14,321 nucleotides of DNA from Oscillospiraceae bacterium (GCA_015068545.1 SVKH01000027.1:1-14321); one strand, 5' to 3'; numbered from the stretch's first letter, positions 6,467 through 14,105 are shown. Program-made: numbers and translations. The notes: generated from the letters alone by a model not told the origin.

Positions 6467-7054
6467 TTATGAGCGATTTTTAATTACTTCGTCTATAAGA
6501 CCATAATTTTTAGCTGCTTCAGCTGTCATGAAATTATCTCTTTCGGTATCAGCCATAATAACATCTATAGGTTGACCTGTACGTTCTGAAAGAATTTCGT
6601 TAAGGTGTTCCTTGATCTGGATAATTCTCTCGGCATGAATCTTGATGTCTGTTGCCTGACCCTGAAGTCCGCCTAAAAGTGGCTGATGAATCATAATTTC
6701 GCTGTTTGGAAGTGCAAATCTTTTACCCTTTGCGCCTGCCGCCAGCAAGAAAGCTCCCATGCTTGCTGCCATACCAACACATATAGTTGACACATCGCAT
6801 TTTATGTATTGCATAGTGTCATAAATAGCCATACCGGCTGTAATAGAACCGCCTGGGCTATTGATATATAGTTGGATATCCTTATCAGGATCTTTACTTT
6901 CAAGATATAGCATTTGGGCAACAACTAGACTTGCTGATGCGTCTGATACTTCCTCACCTAAAAATATAATTCTGTCTTCTAAAAGTCTGGAAAAAATGTC
7001 GTAGCTTCTTTCTCCACGACTAGTTTGTTCCACAACCATAGGTACTAAACTCAT
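6467..7054 (-). CDS. clpP: ATP-dependent Clp protease proteolytic subunit ClpP
   Basis: ClpP forms the tetradecameric serine protease chamber that works with ClpX. The 195-residue protein has the complete catalytic triad: S98 in GMAASMGA, H123 in IMIHQPL and D173 in ERDNFM. The oxyanion-loop segment INSPGGS and the N-terminal VPMVVEQTSRGERSYDIFSRLL, which forms the axial loops, are also present. Length is typical. An AAAGGG ribosome binding site precedes the ATG, 28 nt after tig and 17 nt before clpX, so the three genes are most likely co-transcribed. Confidence 0.97.
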   Translation of the reverse strand: MSLVPMVVEQTSRGERSYDIFSRLLEDRIIFLGEEVSDASASLVVAQMLYLESKDPDKDIQLYINSPGGSITAGMAIYDTMQYIKCDVSTICVGMAASMGAFLLAAGAKGKRFALPNSEIMIHQPLLGGLQGQATDIKIHAERIIQIKEHLNEILSERTGQPIDVIMADTERDNFMTAEAAKNYGLIDEVIKNRS

Positions 7055-7082
7055 AAAATCAACCCTTTCATTCTAAAAGAAA

Positions 7083-8408
7083 TTACTCAGCAGATTCTGC
7101 CTTTGGCTTTCTGCCGCGTGGCTTTGAAATCTTAGCCTTATTAACAAGCATATCTATTGCGTTTGTCATGGCAATTTCACTCTTTAGATTATCAATATCT
7201 CTTTCCTGCATAAGCTCTTTTAGCTTGTCAGCTTCCATATTGTATTGCTTTGCCATTTCGCAAATTCTATCGTTAACTTCCTCGTCTGTTACTGCTATAC
7301 CTTCAGCCTTTACAATAGCTTCAAGCACAAGAGTTGTCTTAATTCTCTTTTCTGCCTGTGGCTTGAAAGTTTCTTTAAAGCCTTCCATTGTGTTGCCGGT
7401 ATACTGCATATATGTGTTTATATCAAGACCTTGATATTGAAGTCTTTGAGCAAAGTCATTGATCATCTTGTCAACTTCTTCATTTATCATAGCCTCAGGA
7501 ATTTCAACCTCAGCATTTTCGCAAACCTTGTCTATAACAGCATTTTCTGTTTCTGTCTTAACCTTTTGCTCTGCCATCTTTTCAAGTCTTTCCTTAACGC
7601 TTGCTCTAAATTCTGCCATTGTTTCAAATTCGCTTACTTCTGATGCAAAATCATCGTTAAGTTCAGGATATTCCTTAGCCTTTACATCGTGAATCTTAAC
7701 TTCAAAAAGAGCCTTCTTTCCTGCAAGGTCAGGAGCGTGGTATTCTTCTGGGAAAGTAACGTTAACATCTACGTCATCTCCTGCATTTTTCCCTACTAAC
7801 TGATCTTCGAAGCCTGGGATAAATGTGTTTGAACCGATTTCAAGCTCATATCCTTCTGCCTTACCGCCGTCAAAGTGAACTCCGTCTACGGAACCGTCAA
7901 AGTCTATTGTAACAATATCACCGTTTTGGATGCTTCTGTCTTCAACAGGGACAAGTCTTACGTTCTTTTCCTGAGTGGCTTTGATATCGTTGTCAATATC
8001 TGCCTCTGTTACATTGTGTTCAATTTTGTTTACTTTTATACCAATGTATTCGCCAAGAGCAACCTCAGGCTTTGTTGTAACTAGAGCTGTAAACTTAACA
8101 GCTTCACCTTTTTTGATTTCATCAACGTCAATTTCAGGACGAGCAGCAGGCTCAATTCCTGATTCATTTAAAGCATTTTCGTAAGCTTCTGGAAGTACAA
8201 AATTGATTGCATCATCATAGAATACAGCTTCTGTATAGTACTTTTCGATAATACTGCGAGGAACCTTACCCTTTCTGAAACCAGGTACATTGTACTTCTT
8301 CGCATTTTTCGCATACGCCTTGTTCATAGCCTCTGCGAAATCACTTGCGGATACCTCAAATGTTAGTTTTACTAAGTTTTTTTCTACTTGCTCTGATTTA
8401 ACAGCCAT
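7083..8408 (-). CDS. tig: Trigger factor (ribosome-bound chaperone and peptidyl-prolyl isomerase)
   Basis: Trigger factor binds nascent chains at the ribosome exit tunnel. The 441-residue protein shows the ribosome-binding domain with its signature GFRKGKVP (43-50), the FKBP-type PPIase domain (about residues 155-245, including GDIVTIDFDGSVDGVHFDGG and FIPGFEDQLVGKNAGD), and the C-terminal helical domain carrying the chaperone arms. It ends in a basic tail (KPRGRKPKAESAE). The start follows GAGGAGG with a rather long 11-nt spacer. It heads the tig-clpP-clpX operon with its own promoter at 8472-8499. Confidence 0.96.
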   Translation of the reverse strand: MAVKSEQVEKNLVKLTFEVSASDFAEAMNKAYAKNAKKYNVPGFRKGKVPRSIIEKYYTEAVFYDDAINFVLPEAYENALNESGIEPAARPEIDVDEIKKGEAVKFTALVTTKPEVALGEYIGIKVNKIEHNVTEADIDNDIKATQEKNVRLVPVEDRSIQNGDIVTIDFDGSVDGVHFDGGKAEGYELEIGSNTFIPGFEDQLVGKNAGDDVDVNVTFPEEYHAPDLAGKKALFEVKIHDVKAKEYPELNDDFASEVSEFETMAEFRASVKERLEKMAEQKVKTETENAVIDKVCENAEVEIPEAMINEEVDKMINDFAQRLQYQGLDINTYMQYTGNTMEGFKETFKPQAEKRIKTTLVLEAIVKAEGIAVTDEEVNDRICEMAKQYNMEADKLKELMQERDIDNLKSEIAMTNAIDMLVNKAKISKPRGRKPKAESAE

Positions 8409-8438
8409 TGTGTATAAATCCTCCTCATTATATTGTAC

Positions 8439-8499
8439 GGCATAGATTTATGCCATTATTACATCTTTATAATTATACCACAAATATTATAAATTTCAA
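8439..8499 (-). promoter_or_regulatory. SigA promoter and 5' leader of tig-clpP-clpX
   Basis: On the minus strand TTGAAA (8494-8499) and TATAAT (8472-8477) are 16 nt apart, with TGG before the -10 (extended -10). A 15-nt A/T palindrome (8498-8512) touches the -35. The roughly 55-nt leader carries a small hairpin, GGCATA/TATGCC (8439-8454), between the promoter and the ribosome binding site. I see no CIRCE or CtsR-like operator. Confidence 0.75.
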
Positions 8500-8530
8500 G
8501 AAAAATTTTCTTTTTTATATAAAATATACA

Positions 8531-9226
8531 TCAATCCAGTATTTTTACCGGCATAAATTCACGATAATCACATGAAACTAAGGTAAAATCTATTCCAGAT
8601 ACATCCCCTTCAATCACATTCTTTATGCCTGATGAATGGATATGACCAAAAATACTTTTTTTAATTTTGTATTTTTTCAGTAATTCAACCATAGCATTCT
8701 CCCTATAATCCTTTAAAACCGGCGGAAAATGGGTAAAGACAATTATATTATCCGGATACTTTGCCGCTTTAATAGAAAGATCCAGTCTTAAAATTTCTCT
8801 ATCGTATATTTTTTTATCCTCTCCTGTCAGCGAAGGAGATGGAGTTTGCCAACCTCTTGTACCGCATATGGAATATCCCTCATACTCAAAAGAATTATTC
8901 TGCAAAAAATCTATATTATTGTAGCCGTTTTCCGCGATAAATTCTTTCATCTTGTTCATGGTGGTCCACCAGTAATCATGGTTACCTTTTAGGATAATCT
9001 TTCTCCCCGGTAAAGCATTTAAAAAATCAAAATCTGCTTTACTTTCCGAAATATATGTTGCCCATGAAAAATCGCCCGGAAGGACTACTGTATCATTATC
9101 TGAAACAGTTGAAACCCAGTTAGCTTTAAGCCTTTCTACATAGTTTTCCCAGTTTTTTCCAAAAATATCCATAGGCTTATCCACTCCTAAAGGAAGATGA
9201 AGATCGCCAATAGCAAATAAAGCCAT
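8531..9226 (-). CDS. Calcineurin-like metallophosphoesterase
   Basis: This 231-residue cytosolic phosphoesterase has the full dinuclear-metal signature: GDLH (D8, H10), GD (D52), GNHD (81-84), a histidine in THFPP (H166) and GHIH (194-197). No signal peptide or membrane segment is seen. It belongs to a conserved Firmicutes family of predicted phosphohydrolases whose substrate I cannot name; nucleotides, phosphoproteins and phosphodiesters are all possible. The ribosome binding site AAGGAG lies six nt before the start. It sits alone between the ABC-importer terminator and the tig promoter. I see no convincing promoter of its own, so it may depend on readthrough from the importer operon. Confidence 0.9.
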   Translation of the reverse strand: MALFAIGDLHLPLGVDKPMDIFGKNWENYVERLKANWVSTVSDNDTVVLPGDFSWATYISESKADFDFLNALPGRKIILKGNHDYWWTTMNKMKEFIAENGYNNIDFLQNNSFEYEGYSICGTRGWQTPSPSLTGEDKKIYDREILRLDLSIKAAKYPDNIIVFTHFPPVLKDYRENAMVELLKKYKIKKSIFGHIHSSGIKNVIEGDVSGIDFTLVSCDYREFMPVKILD

Positions 9227-9245
9227 ACTACACTCCTTAATAATT

Positions 9246-9282
9246 AAAAAAGGGGACGTTAAAAGTTTTTCTAACAGCCCCC
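9246..9282 (-). terminator. Rho-independent terminator of the amino-acid ABC operon
   Basis: On the minus strand a GGGG-GTTA stem with a 2x2 internal loop pairs with TAAC-CCCC and is followed by a run of six Ts (A-run at 9246-9251 on the plus strand). It lies directly after the ATPase stop codon and just before the metallophosphoesterase ribosome binding site. Confidence 0.75.
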
Positions 9283-9288
9283 ATATTG

Positions 9289-10020
9289 TTAAAGAACTTT
9301 TTCCAAAAACTCCTTTGTTCTCGGATTTTCAGGATGGTTGAATACTGCCTCCGGGGTACCTTCCTCCATAATCACTCCGTCATCTATAAAAATGACACGG
9401 TCTGCAACTTCTCGGGCAAAGCCCATTTCGTGAGTTACACAAATCATGGTCATACCACCATTGGCAAGCTCTTTCATAACAGCAAGAACTTCCCCTACCA
9501 TTTCTGGGTCAAGAGCAGATGTAGGCTCGTCAAACAGCATAACATCCGGATGCATAGCAAGAGCTCTGGCTATCGCTACTCTCTGCTGCTGTCCACCGGA
9601 TAGGCTGCTTGGATATGCATCCTTTTTATCTAAAAGCCCTACTCTCTCAAGTAGACGGTGAGCCTCGTCTTTTGCTTCGTCCTTGGTCATAATTTTGGCA
9701 TCCACAGGTGCCATCATGATATTCTTTTCCACAGTAAGATGCGGGAAAAGATTGAACTGCTGAAATACCATACCGATATTTCTTCTGATTTTGTTAATCT
9801 CTGCCTTTTTCTCCGTTATATTAAATCCATCAACAATAATAGTACCTTCGGTAGGCTTTTCAAGAAGGTTTATGCAACGTAACATAGTGGATTTTCCGGA
9901 ACCGGAAGGCCCGATTACGCACACAACCTCTCCTTCACAAACGTCAAGGTTAATACCACGAAGTACCTGATTGTTTTTAAATGATTTATGTAGATTTTGA
10001 ATCTTAACCTTTACGTTCAT
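9289..10020 (-). CDS. glnQ: Polar amino-acid ABC transporter ATPase (GlnQ-like)
   Basis: This is the cytosolic ATPase of an amino-acid importer. The 243-residue protein carries Walker A GPSGSGKST (37-45), the Q-loop in VFQQFNLFPH, the signature LSGGQ (140-144), Walker B LFDE (162-165) with the PTSALDP D-loop, and the H-loop histidine H197. Motif spacing and the FNLFPHLTV segment place it in the polar amino-acid (HisP/GlnQ) group. Its start overlaps the permease gene by 17 nt, with GAGG in the permease tail as ribosome binding site, indicating translational coupling. Substrate specificity is set by the binding protein, so the glutamine assignment is a guess within the family. Confidence 0.93.
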   Translation of the reverse strand: MNVKVKIQNLHKSFKNNQVLRGINLDVCEGEVVCVIGPSGSGKSTMLRCINLLEKPTEGTIIVDGFNITEKKAEINKIRRNIGMVFQQFNLFPHLTVEKNIMMAPVDAKIMTKDEAKDEAHRLLERVGLLDKKDAYPSSLSGGQQQRVAIARALAMHPDVMLFDEPTSALDPEMVGEVLAVMKELANGGMTMICVTHEMGFAREVADRVIFIDDGVIMEEGTPEAVFNHPENPRTKEFLEKVL

Positions 10021-10681
10021 AACTCATCCTCTTCTCTAAGTATTGTGAAATAAGCATAAGCAGTGATATAACAACAAGATAATACACTGCAACTATGGAA
10101 TAGGTGGCAAAGAACTGATATGATGAACCAACATAAACCTTTGCCCTGTTCACAAGGTCAGCAAGACCAATGATGGAAAGTATAGAGCTATCCTTGATTG
10201 TGATAATGAATTGGTTTACCATAGAAGGTATTGCAACCTTGAACGCCTGAGGCAAAACAACCTTAATCATAGTCTTTGCTCCGGAAAGTCCCAAGCTTCT
10301 TGCAGCTTCTGTTTGTCCCTTTGGTACTGCCAGTAATCCGCCTCTGTATACTTCTGCCATATATGCCCCTGCATTAAGGCTTAATGTGATAAGACCTGCA
10401 GTGTAAGAATCTATCTTAAATCCGTGGATAAAGGTTTGAATAACCTGCGGCATACCAAAATACACAATAAAAGACTGCACTATCATAGGTGTTCCGCGAA
10501 TAATCCATATGTAAATCCCTGCAATTCCTCTTAAGATAATGTTTTTTGACATTCTTAGAAGACAAGCAAAAAATCCTATCACCATACCGATTAATATCGC
10601 TAAAATCGATATTTTAACTGTCATCAGGACACCTTCCATAAATAGCGGCGTTCCCTGCTGTATAGTTCTAATAAAATCCAT
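10004..10681 (-). CDS. glnP: Polar amino-acid ABC transporter permease
   Basis: This membrane component has several hydrophobic segments (for example residues 19-41 and 51-70) and the EAA loop that contacts the ATPase (EAARSLGLSGAKTMIKVVLP), as in HisM/GlnP permeases. I place the start at 10681 (MDFIRTIQQG, 225 residues), because AAGGAA lies nine nt upstream of it. The longer reading frame from 10729 has no ribosome binding site, and its ATG lies inside a hairpin stem. The gene lies between the binding-protein and ATPase genes, overlapping the latter. Confidence 0.92.
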   Translation of the reverse strand: MDFIRTIQQGTPLFMEGVLMTVKISILAILIGMVIGFFACLLRMSKNIILRGIAGIYIWIIRGTPMIVQSFIVYFGMPQVIQTFIHGFKIDSYTAGLITLSLNAGAYMAEVYRGGLLAVPKGQTEAARSLGLSGAKTMIKVVLPQAFKVAIPSMVNQFIITIKDSSILSIIGLADLVNRAKVYVGSSYQFFATYSIVAVYYLVVISLLMLISQYLEKRMSYERKG

Positions 10682-10708
10682 AACTACTAATTCCTTATAA
10701 TGCATAAA

Positions 10709-10735
10709 TTCAGCATAGTATAAAACCATGCTGAA
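10709..10735 (-). promoter_or_regulatory. Intercistronic hairpin between binding protein and permease genes
   Basis: TTCAGCAT (10709-10716) and ATGCTGAA (10728-10735) form a perfect 8-bp stem with an 11-nt loop, with no T-run. It follows the binding-protein gene closely. Such hairpins often protect the upstream mRNA so that the binding protein is made in excess of the membrane parts; that role is inferred. Confidence 0.55.
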
Positions 10736-10759
10736 ATATGCAGATTTGTTTATTTCTTA

Positions 10760-11521
10760 TTAATATCCGTATTTTGCAAGAATCTCGTCGTACTTACCGG
10801 ATTCTCTGATATTCTTTAGTCCGGCATTGAACATTTCGATAAGTTCTGGGTTTTCACCCTTCTTTACAGCAAAGCCGTATTCCTTAGGATTGATAACCTC
10901 TCCTACAGTTTCAAGGTCTAGATTTTCTTCCTTGATAGCCCATTCTACAACAGATCTATCCTCAAAGCAAGCAACATTTGTGCCGTTTTCGATAGCTGTG
11001 TACATTGTAGGTGAATCTTCGTAATTTACTGTATCAAAACCTATTGTATCGCAAATGCTCATAGCATAGTCTGTACCCATAGTACCAATCTTAGTAGCAA
11101 CAGACTTTCCTGCAAGATCAGCTTCTGCCTTTATATCACTACCCTTTTTTACAACCATGATCTGTCCGTCTTCAAAGTATCCATCAGAGAAATCGAAAAT
11201 AAGCTTTCTCTCATCATTGATAGTCATACCGGCAATCATACCATCTGCTTGTCCGGATTGAACTGCGCCCATTGATGCGTCAAAACCTTCATTTTTAACT
11301 TCGTACTTAAAGCCCTGATCCTCAGCAACTGCAGCAAGGATGTCCATATCAACACCAACGTACTCTCCGCTTGCTGCGTCTAGATACTCAAATGGTGCAA
11401 AAGCGTTATCTGAATAGATGACGTAAGTTTTATCGGTATTTTCTACCTCTGTTTTGCTTCCGCAGGATGCAAGACCTGCGCACATTACTGCTGCTAGCGC
11501 AAGTAATAAAATTTTCTTCAT
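10760..11521 (-). CDS. Polar amino-acid ABC transporter substrate-binding lipoprotein
   Basis: The extracellular receptor of the importer, 253 residues. The signal peptide MKKILLLALAAVMCAGLASC ends in a lipobox with the lipidated cysteine at C20. The mature part has the SBP_bac_3 pattern: SDNAFAPFEYLD, GVDMDILAAVAEDQGF, GFDASMGAVQSGQADGMIAGMTINDERK and FDFSDGYFEDGQIMVV, then the second lobe from LAGKSVATKIGTMG. This group binds glutamine, histidine, arginine, cystine or related amino acids; I cannot decide between them. It is the first gene of the importer operon, with a strong promoter and the ribosome binding site GGGAGG. Confidence 0.93.
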   Translation of the reverse strand: MKKILLLALAAVMCAGLASCGSKTEVENTDKTYVIYSDNAFAPFEYLDAASGEYVGVDMDILAAVAEDQGFKYEVKNEGFDASMGAVQSGQADGMIAGMTINDERKLIFDFSDGYFEDGQIMVVKKGSDIKAEADLAGKSVATKIGTMGTDYAMSICDTIGFDTVNYEDSPTMYTAIENGTNVACFEDRSVVEWAIKEENLDLETVGEVINPKEYGFAVKKGENPELIEMFNAGLKNIRESGKYDEILAKYGY

Positions 11522-11531
11522 AATTTTTCCT

Positions 11532-11585
11532 CCCTATTTACATAAAACATAGGGGCATTATATCACATATTACAGCACTTTTCAA
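11532..11585 (-). promoter_or_regulatory. SigA promoter and short leader of the ABC importer operon
   Basis: On the minus strand TTGAAA (11580-11585) and TATAAT (11557-11562) are exactly 17 nt apart, with TGA before the -10. In the leader CCCTAT and ATAGGG (11532-11537, 11549-11554) could form a 6-bp hairpin that covers part of the GGGAGG ribosome binding site; that part is speculative. Confidence 0.75.
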
Positions 11586-11628
11586 GCTATTTTTTAAATA
11601 TATGCAAAATTTGTCAAAAATTATAATA

Positions 11629-12207
11629 TTACCTGATATGCGCCAAAAATCTTGGCATCATCTGCTTTGCATAGTTTTTAAGTGAATACTCTCCGTTACA
11701 AAGGCACCAATCATAAAGAAGGGCTCTTTCACACAAAGCATACTCTTTTACAATTTCGTTTATGGTTTCCTCTTTTGATATCTCTCCGTTTTGCTGACCT
11801 TCTGTTACAATTTTTCTAAGTAGCTTATAATACACACGGTCACGGTCTAAAAGATGCTTTTCTCCTGCTGTGGTAAGCTGGGATGAATATAGCTTTGCCA
11901 GAAGATCTATTGATATGTTGTTTTCTATCATATCAAAAAGCTCCTGATTCAAAAACATAAGCTTATCAAAGCATGACATATCTGGCGGCATAATCTCCTT
12001 TAGTTCCTCATATTTGTCATCAAACAAATACGAAAGAGAACTAAGCAGAGCGTCCTTACCCTCAAAATAATGGTAGAAAGAACCCCTTGATGTGTGTGAT
12101 TCTTCTATAATATCGTCAATGGTAGTGTCGTCGTAGCCCTGCTCATAAAACAGTCTCCATGCAGATGAAACAATTTTCTTTTTTATATTCGAGTTTTTCT
12201 TTGCCAT
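11629..12207 (-). CDS. TetR family transcriptional regulator
   Basis: This 192-residue protein has a classic TetR N-terminal DNA-binding domain (about residues 8-58): KIVSSAWRLFYEQGYDDTTIDDI, then the recognition helix ESHTSRGSFYHYFEGKDALL. The C-terminal helical ligand-binding domain has no recognisable family, so the ligand is unknown. The ribosome binding site AGGTGAG precedes the ATG. It has its own promoter and a palindromic candidate operator. It lies 107 nt upstream of the amino-acid importer on the same strand, but the importer has a separate promoter without a copy of that palindrome, so regulation of the importer is not shown by the sequence. Confidence 0.92.
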   Translation of the reverse strand: MAKKNSNIKKKIVSSAWRLFYEQGYDDTTIDDIIEESHTSRGSFYHYFEGKDALLSSLSYLFDDKYEELKEIMPPDMSCFDKLMFLNQELFDMIENNISIDLLAKLYSSQLTTAGEKHLLDRDRVYYKLLRKIVTEGQQNGEISKEETINEIVKEYALCERALLYDWCLCNGEYSLKNYAKQMMPRFLAHIR

Positions 12208-12220
12208 AATCTCACCTAAA

Positions 12221-12271
12221 AAATACTGTATTTAATAAGTAGATTATACACAAAAATCTGCATAAGGTCAA
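12221..12271 (-). promoter_or_regulatory. SigA promoter of the TetR gene with candidate operator
   Basis: On the minus strand TTGACC (12266-12271) and TATAAT (12243-12248) are 17 nt apart. Between the -10 and the ribosome binding site lies a perfect 13-nt odd palindrome, AAATAC-x-GTATTT (12221-12233), placed to block transcription. It is the likely self-operator of the TetR protein. The -35 begins 3 nt after the spoVAE stop codon, and no terminator separates the two genes. Confidence 0.7.
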
Positions 12272-12273
12272 TA

Positions 12274-12630
12274 TTAACTTTTTGATTTAGGTTTAAATAT
12301 AATTGATGCGAAAAATGAAAACACAACTGCAGCACACAGACCGGCCGAACCTGCAGTAAAGCCTCCCATAAAAATCCCCATAAATCCGTTTTCGCTAACC
12401 GCCTTTTCTACACCCTTACACAAATTATATCCAAATCCCGTTAGCGGAACCGTTGCTCCTGCACCGGCAAAATCAACCAAAGGTTTGTACACTCCCAGTA
12501 GATGCAAGAATACTCCTAGAACAACATAACAAACCAAAATTCTTGCAGGGGTTATTCTTGTTTTATCTATCAAAATCTGACCGGCGACGCATATCAATCC
12601 ACCAACAACAAATGCTTTTATATATTCCAT
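12274..12630 (-). CDS. spoVAE: Stage V sporulation protein AE
   Basis: SpoVAE is a small inner forespore membrane protein of the SpoVA complex, which moves dipicolinic acid into the forespore and out again on germination. The 118-residue product starts at MEYIKAFVVGGLICVAGQIL and has several membrane segments with the conserved core VDFAGAGATVPLTGFGYNL and GGFTAGSAGL. Length is normal. I chose the ATG at 12628-12630, which overlaps the spoVAD TGA by one nt (TGATG coupling), with AGGGAAG upstream. The longer frame to 12804 only adds out-of-frame spoVAD sequence. Confidence 0.93.
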   Translation of the reverse strand: MEYIKAFVVGGLICVAGQILIDKTRITPARILVCYVVLGVFLHLLGVYKPLVDFAGAGATVPLTGFGYNLCKGVEKAVSENGFMGIFMGGFTAGSAGLCAAVVFSFFASIIFKPKSKS

Positions 12631-13637
12631 CAGTCTTCCCTTTCTATTACTAGTCCATGAGCTATCGCGGGTATTGTTTCTCCTTGAAAAATCGCTAATG
12701 GATTCATCAACGCTCCGGTGGCTATCAGAATCATTTTGTTTATTTTCTTTTCTGTAATGAGCTTTATGATGTGTCCTGCAAATACACTGCCACAGCATCC
12801 GCAACCGCTGCCTCCTGAGTGTACGTCCTGTTGTTTTATATCAAATATAAGCATACCGCAATCATTATGATTTTCGTAAATATCATAACCCTTCCTATTC
12901 ATCAGATCACGCAAAATATCTGACCCTATCACTCCCAGATCTCCGGTTAGTATAAGGTCGTAATCCTTTGGACCGGTTTTTGTTTCCTCAAAAATAGATA
13001 AAAGGGTGTCACAAGCCGCAGGAGCCATAGCCGCGCCCATGTTATTTGCATCATTCGTACCCATATCTATTACCTTGCCCGTTGTGACGCTTCTGATTCG
13101 GGCTATTCCCTTTCCATTAGTCAGCAATACTGCACCTGATCCCGTAACAGTCCATTGAGTAGTAGGCGAACGTTGGCCGCCATATTCCAAAGGATAGCGG
13201 TATTGCTTTTCGGCAGAGCAAAAATGGCTTGAGGTTACACAAATTGCATTTTCCGCCACTCCACCTCCAATCAGCATAGCCCCTATCATCATACTTTCCG
13301 CCATAGTAGAACAAGCACCGTAAAGTCCCAAAAATGGTACATCAAAGTTTCTCATAGCATAGTTGGCACCTGCACACTGATTCAGCAAATCTCCTGCAAG
13401 GATATAGTTTACTTCCCTATCCACCATGCCTGTTTTTTCCAAAAGCCGTTTTACCGTTTCCTTCTGAAGCTTGCTCTCTGCCTTTTCCCATGATTCTTCG
13501 CCATAGGTATCGTCCGACAGAACATAGTCAAAATCCTCCCGTAACGGACCTTCTCCCTCCTTTTTCCCAACAGTGGAGGATGATGCAACTATCGCCGGTG
13601 GTTTTTCAAATATAACTGTACTTCTGCCTGCTCTCAT
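12630..13637 (-). CDS. spoVAD: Stage V sporulation protein AD (dipicolinate-binding)
   Basis: SpoVAD has a thiolase-like fold and binds Ca-dipicolinate at the forespore inner membrane. The 335-residue protein is normal length. It shows the family start RAGRSTVIFEKPPAIVASSS, the central thiolase-like segment GLYGACSTMAESM and the motif TSSHFCSAEKQYRYPLEYGGQR, then GTNDANNMGAAMAPAA, and a Cys/Gly-rich stretch SGGSGCGCCGS. The start follows GGAGAAG, four nt from ATG. It is translationally coupled to spoVAE. The usual partner spoVAC is not immediately upstream; instead there is a forespore-type promoter and then the terminator of the HPr-like gene. Confidence 0.96.
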   Translation of the reverse strand: MRAGRSTVIFEKPPAIVASSSTVGKKEGEGPLREDFDYVLSDDTYGEESWEKAESKLQKETVKRLLEKTGMVDREVNYILAGDLLNQCAGANYAMRNFDVPFLGLYGACSTMAESMMIGAMLIGGGVAENAICVTSSHFCSAEKQYRYPLEYGGQRSPTTQWTVTGSGAVLLTNGKGIARIRSVTTGKVIDMGTNDANNMGAAMAPAACDTLLSIFEETKTGPKDYDLILTGDLGVIGSDILRDLMNRKGYDIYENHNDCGMLIFDIKQQDVHSGGSGCGCCGSVFAGHIIKLITEKKINKMILIATGALMNPLAIFQGETIPAIAHGLVIERED

Positions 13638-13664
13638 AATTCTTCTCCGTATTACTTTTTTTCT

Positions 13665-13695
13665 TATTTTGATATATTATCAACTAATTTATGCA
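13665..13695 (-). promoter_or_regulatory. Putative SigG (forespore) promoter of spoVAD-spoVAE
   Basis: On the minus strand TGCATAA (13689-13695) fits the SigG/SigF -35, and CAAAATA (13665-13671), 17 nt further on, matches the CATACTA-type -10 at five of seven positions. It lies about 30 nt before the spoVAD start. spoVA operons are SigG-dependent in Bacillus, which supports the call. Confidence 0.55.
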
Positions 13696-13751
13696 CAAAA
13701 AAACTACAATAAAAGCACAAGCAAAAAAGATTATGACAGCAAAAGACCGGC

Positions 13752-13785
13752 AAAAAAACAAGCGAGCCTTGGTAAAAGCTCGCTT
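13752..13785 (-). terminator. Rho-independent terminator of the HPr-like gene
   Basis: AAGCGAGC and GCTCGCTT (13760-13767, 13778-13785) form a perfect 8-bp stem with a 10-nt loop. On the minus strand it is followed by G and seven Ts (A-run 13752-13758). It ends the HPr-like transcript 17 nt after its stop codon and insulates spoVAD. Confidence 0.92.
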
Positions 13786-13801
13786 AGTGATAGTCACTAT
13801 A

Positions 13802-14032
13802 TTATTCTACAATAAATCTTTGAATTTGACTTACAAATTCGTCACAATCATCGCTATGAATTTCAATTTTAATAGGTTTTGAAAGATTTAAGCTGAATAT
13901 ACCCATGATAGATTTTGCATCTACAACGTATCTGCCCGAAGTAAGATCTACATCAAAATCATACCTTGATACAAGGTTTACAAAATCCTTAACGTCATTG
14001 ATGGATGCTAATGTCATATTAAATGTTTTCAT
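13802..14032 (-). CDS. HPr-like (Crh-like) regulatory protein without the catalytic histidine motif
   Basis: This 76-residue protein aligns with the PTS phosphocarrier HPr over its length. The start used is MKTFNMTL (ATG at 14030-14032), with GGAGGT six nt upstream; the frame is open further upstream but lacks a ribosome binding site. The active-site loop GLHARPA of HPr is replaced by SINDVKDF, so there is no phosphorylatable His15. The regulatory segment is kept: DAKSIMGIFSLNLSKP, with S41 in the position of HPr Ser46, the target of HPr kinase. This is the arrangement of Bacillus Crh, a catabolite-control cofactor, rather than a PTS transfer protein. Clostridial HPr-like proteins of this kind are little studied, so the role is inferred. 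It is divergent from mtaB and has its own promoter and terminator. Confidence 0.85.
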   Translation of the reverse strand: MKTFNMTLASINDVKDFVNLVSRYDFDVDLTSGRYVVDAKSIMGIFSLNLSKPIKIEIHSDDCDEFVSQIQRFIVE

Positions 14033-14069
14033 ATCCTTACCTCCATAATTTAACATATTTGACAGGATT

Positions 14070-14098
14070 ATTTTACAACTTTTTTCTAATTAAGTCAA
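14070..14098 (-). promoter_or_regulatory. SigA promoter of the HPr-like gene
   Basis: On the minus strand TTGACT (14093-14098) and TAAAAT (14070-14075) are 17 nt apart, about 37 nt before the start codon. Its -35 lies only 7 bp from the -35 of the divergent mtaB promoter, so the two promoters are back to back. Confidence 0.75.
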
Positions 14099-14105
14099 TA
14101 GGTAC

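Noticed and set aside
8409..8530. Riboswitch or CtsR/CIRCE operator upstream of tig
   Set aside because: Only one 6-bp hairpin is present in a short leader; no GGTCAAA-type CtsR repeat or CIRCE inverted repeat is visible.
12631..12804. Extended N-terminus of SpoVAE
   Set aside because: The extra 58 residues are out-of-frame spoVAD sequence; the start at 12630 has normal family length and TGATG coupling.
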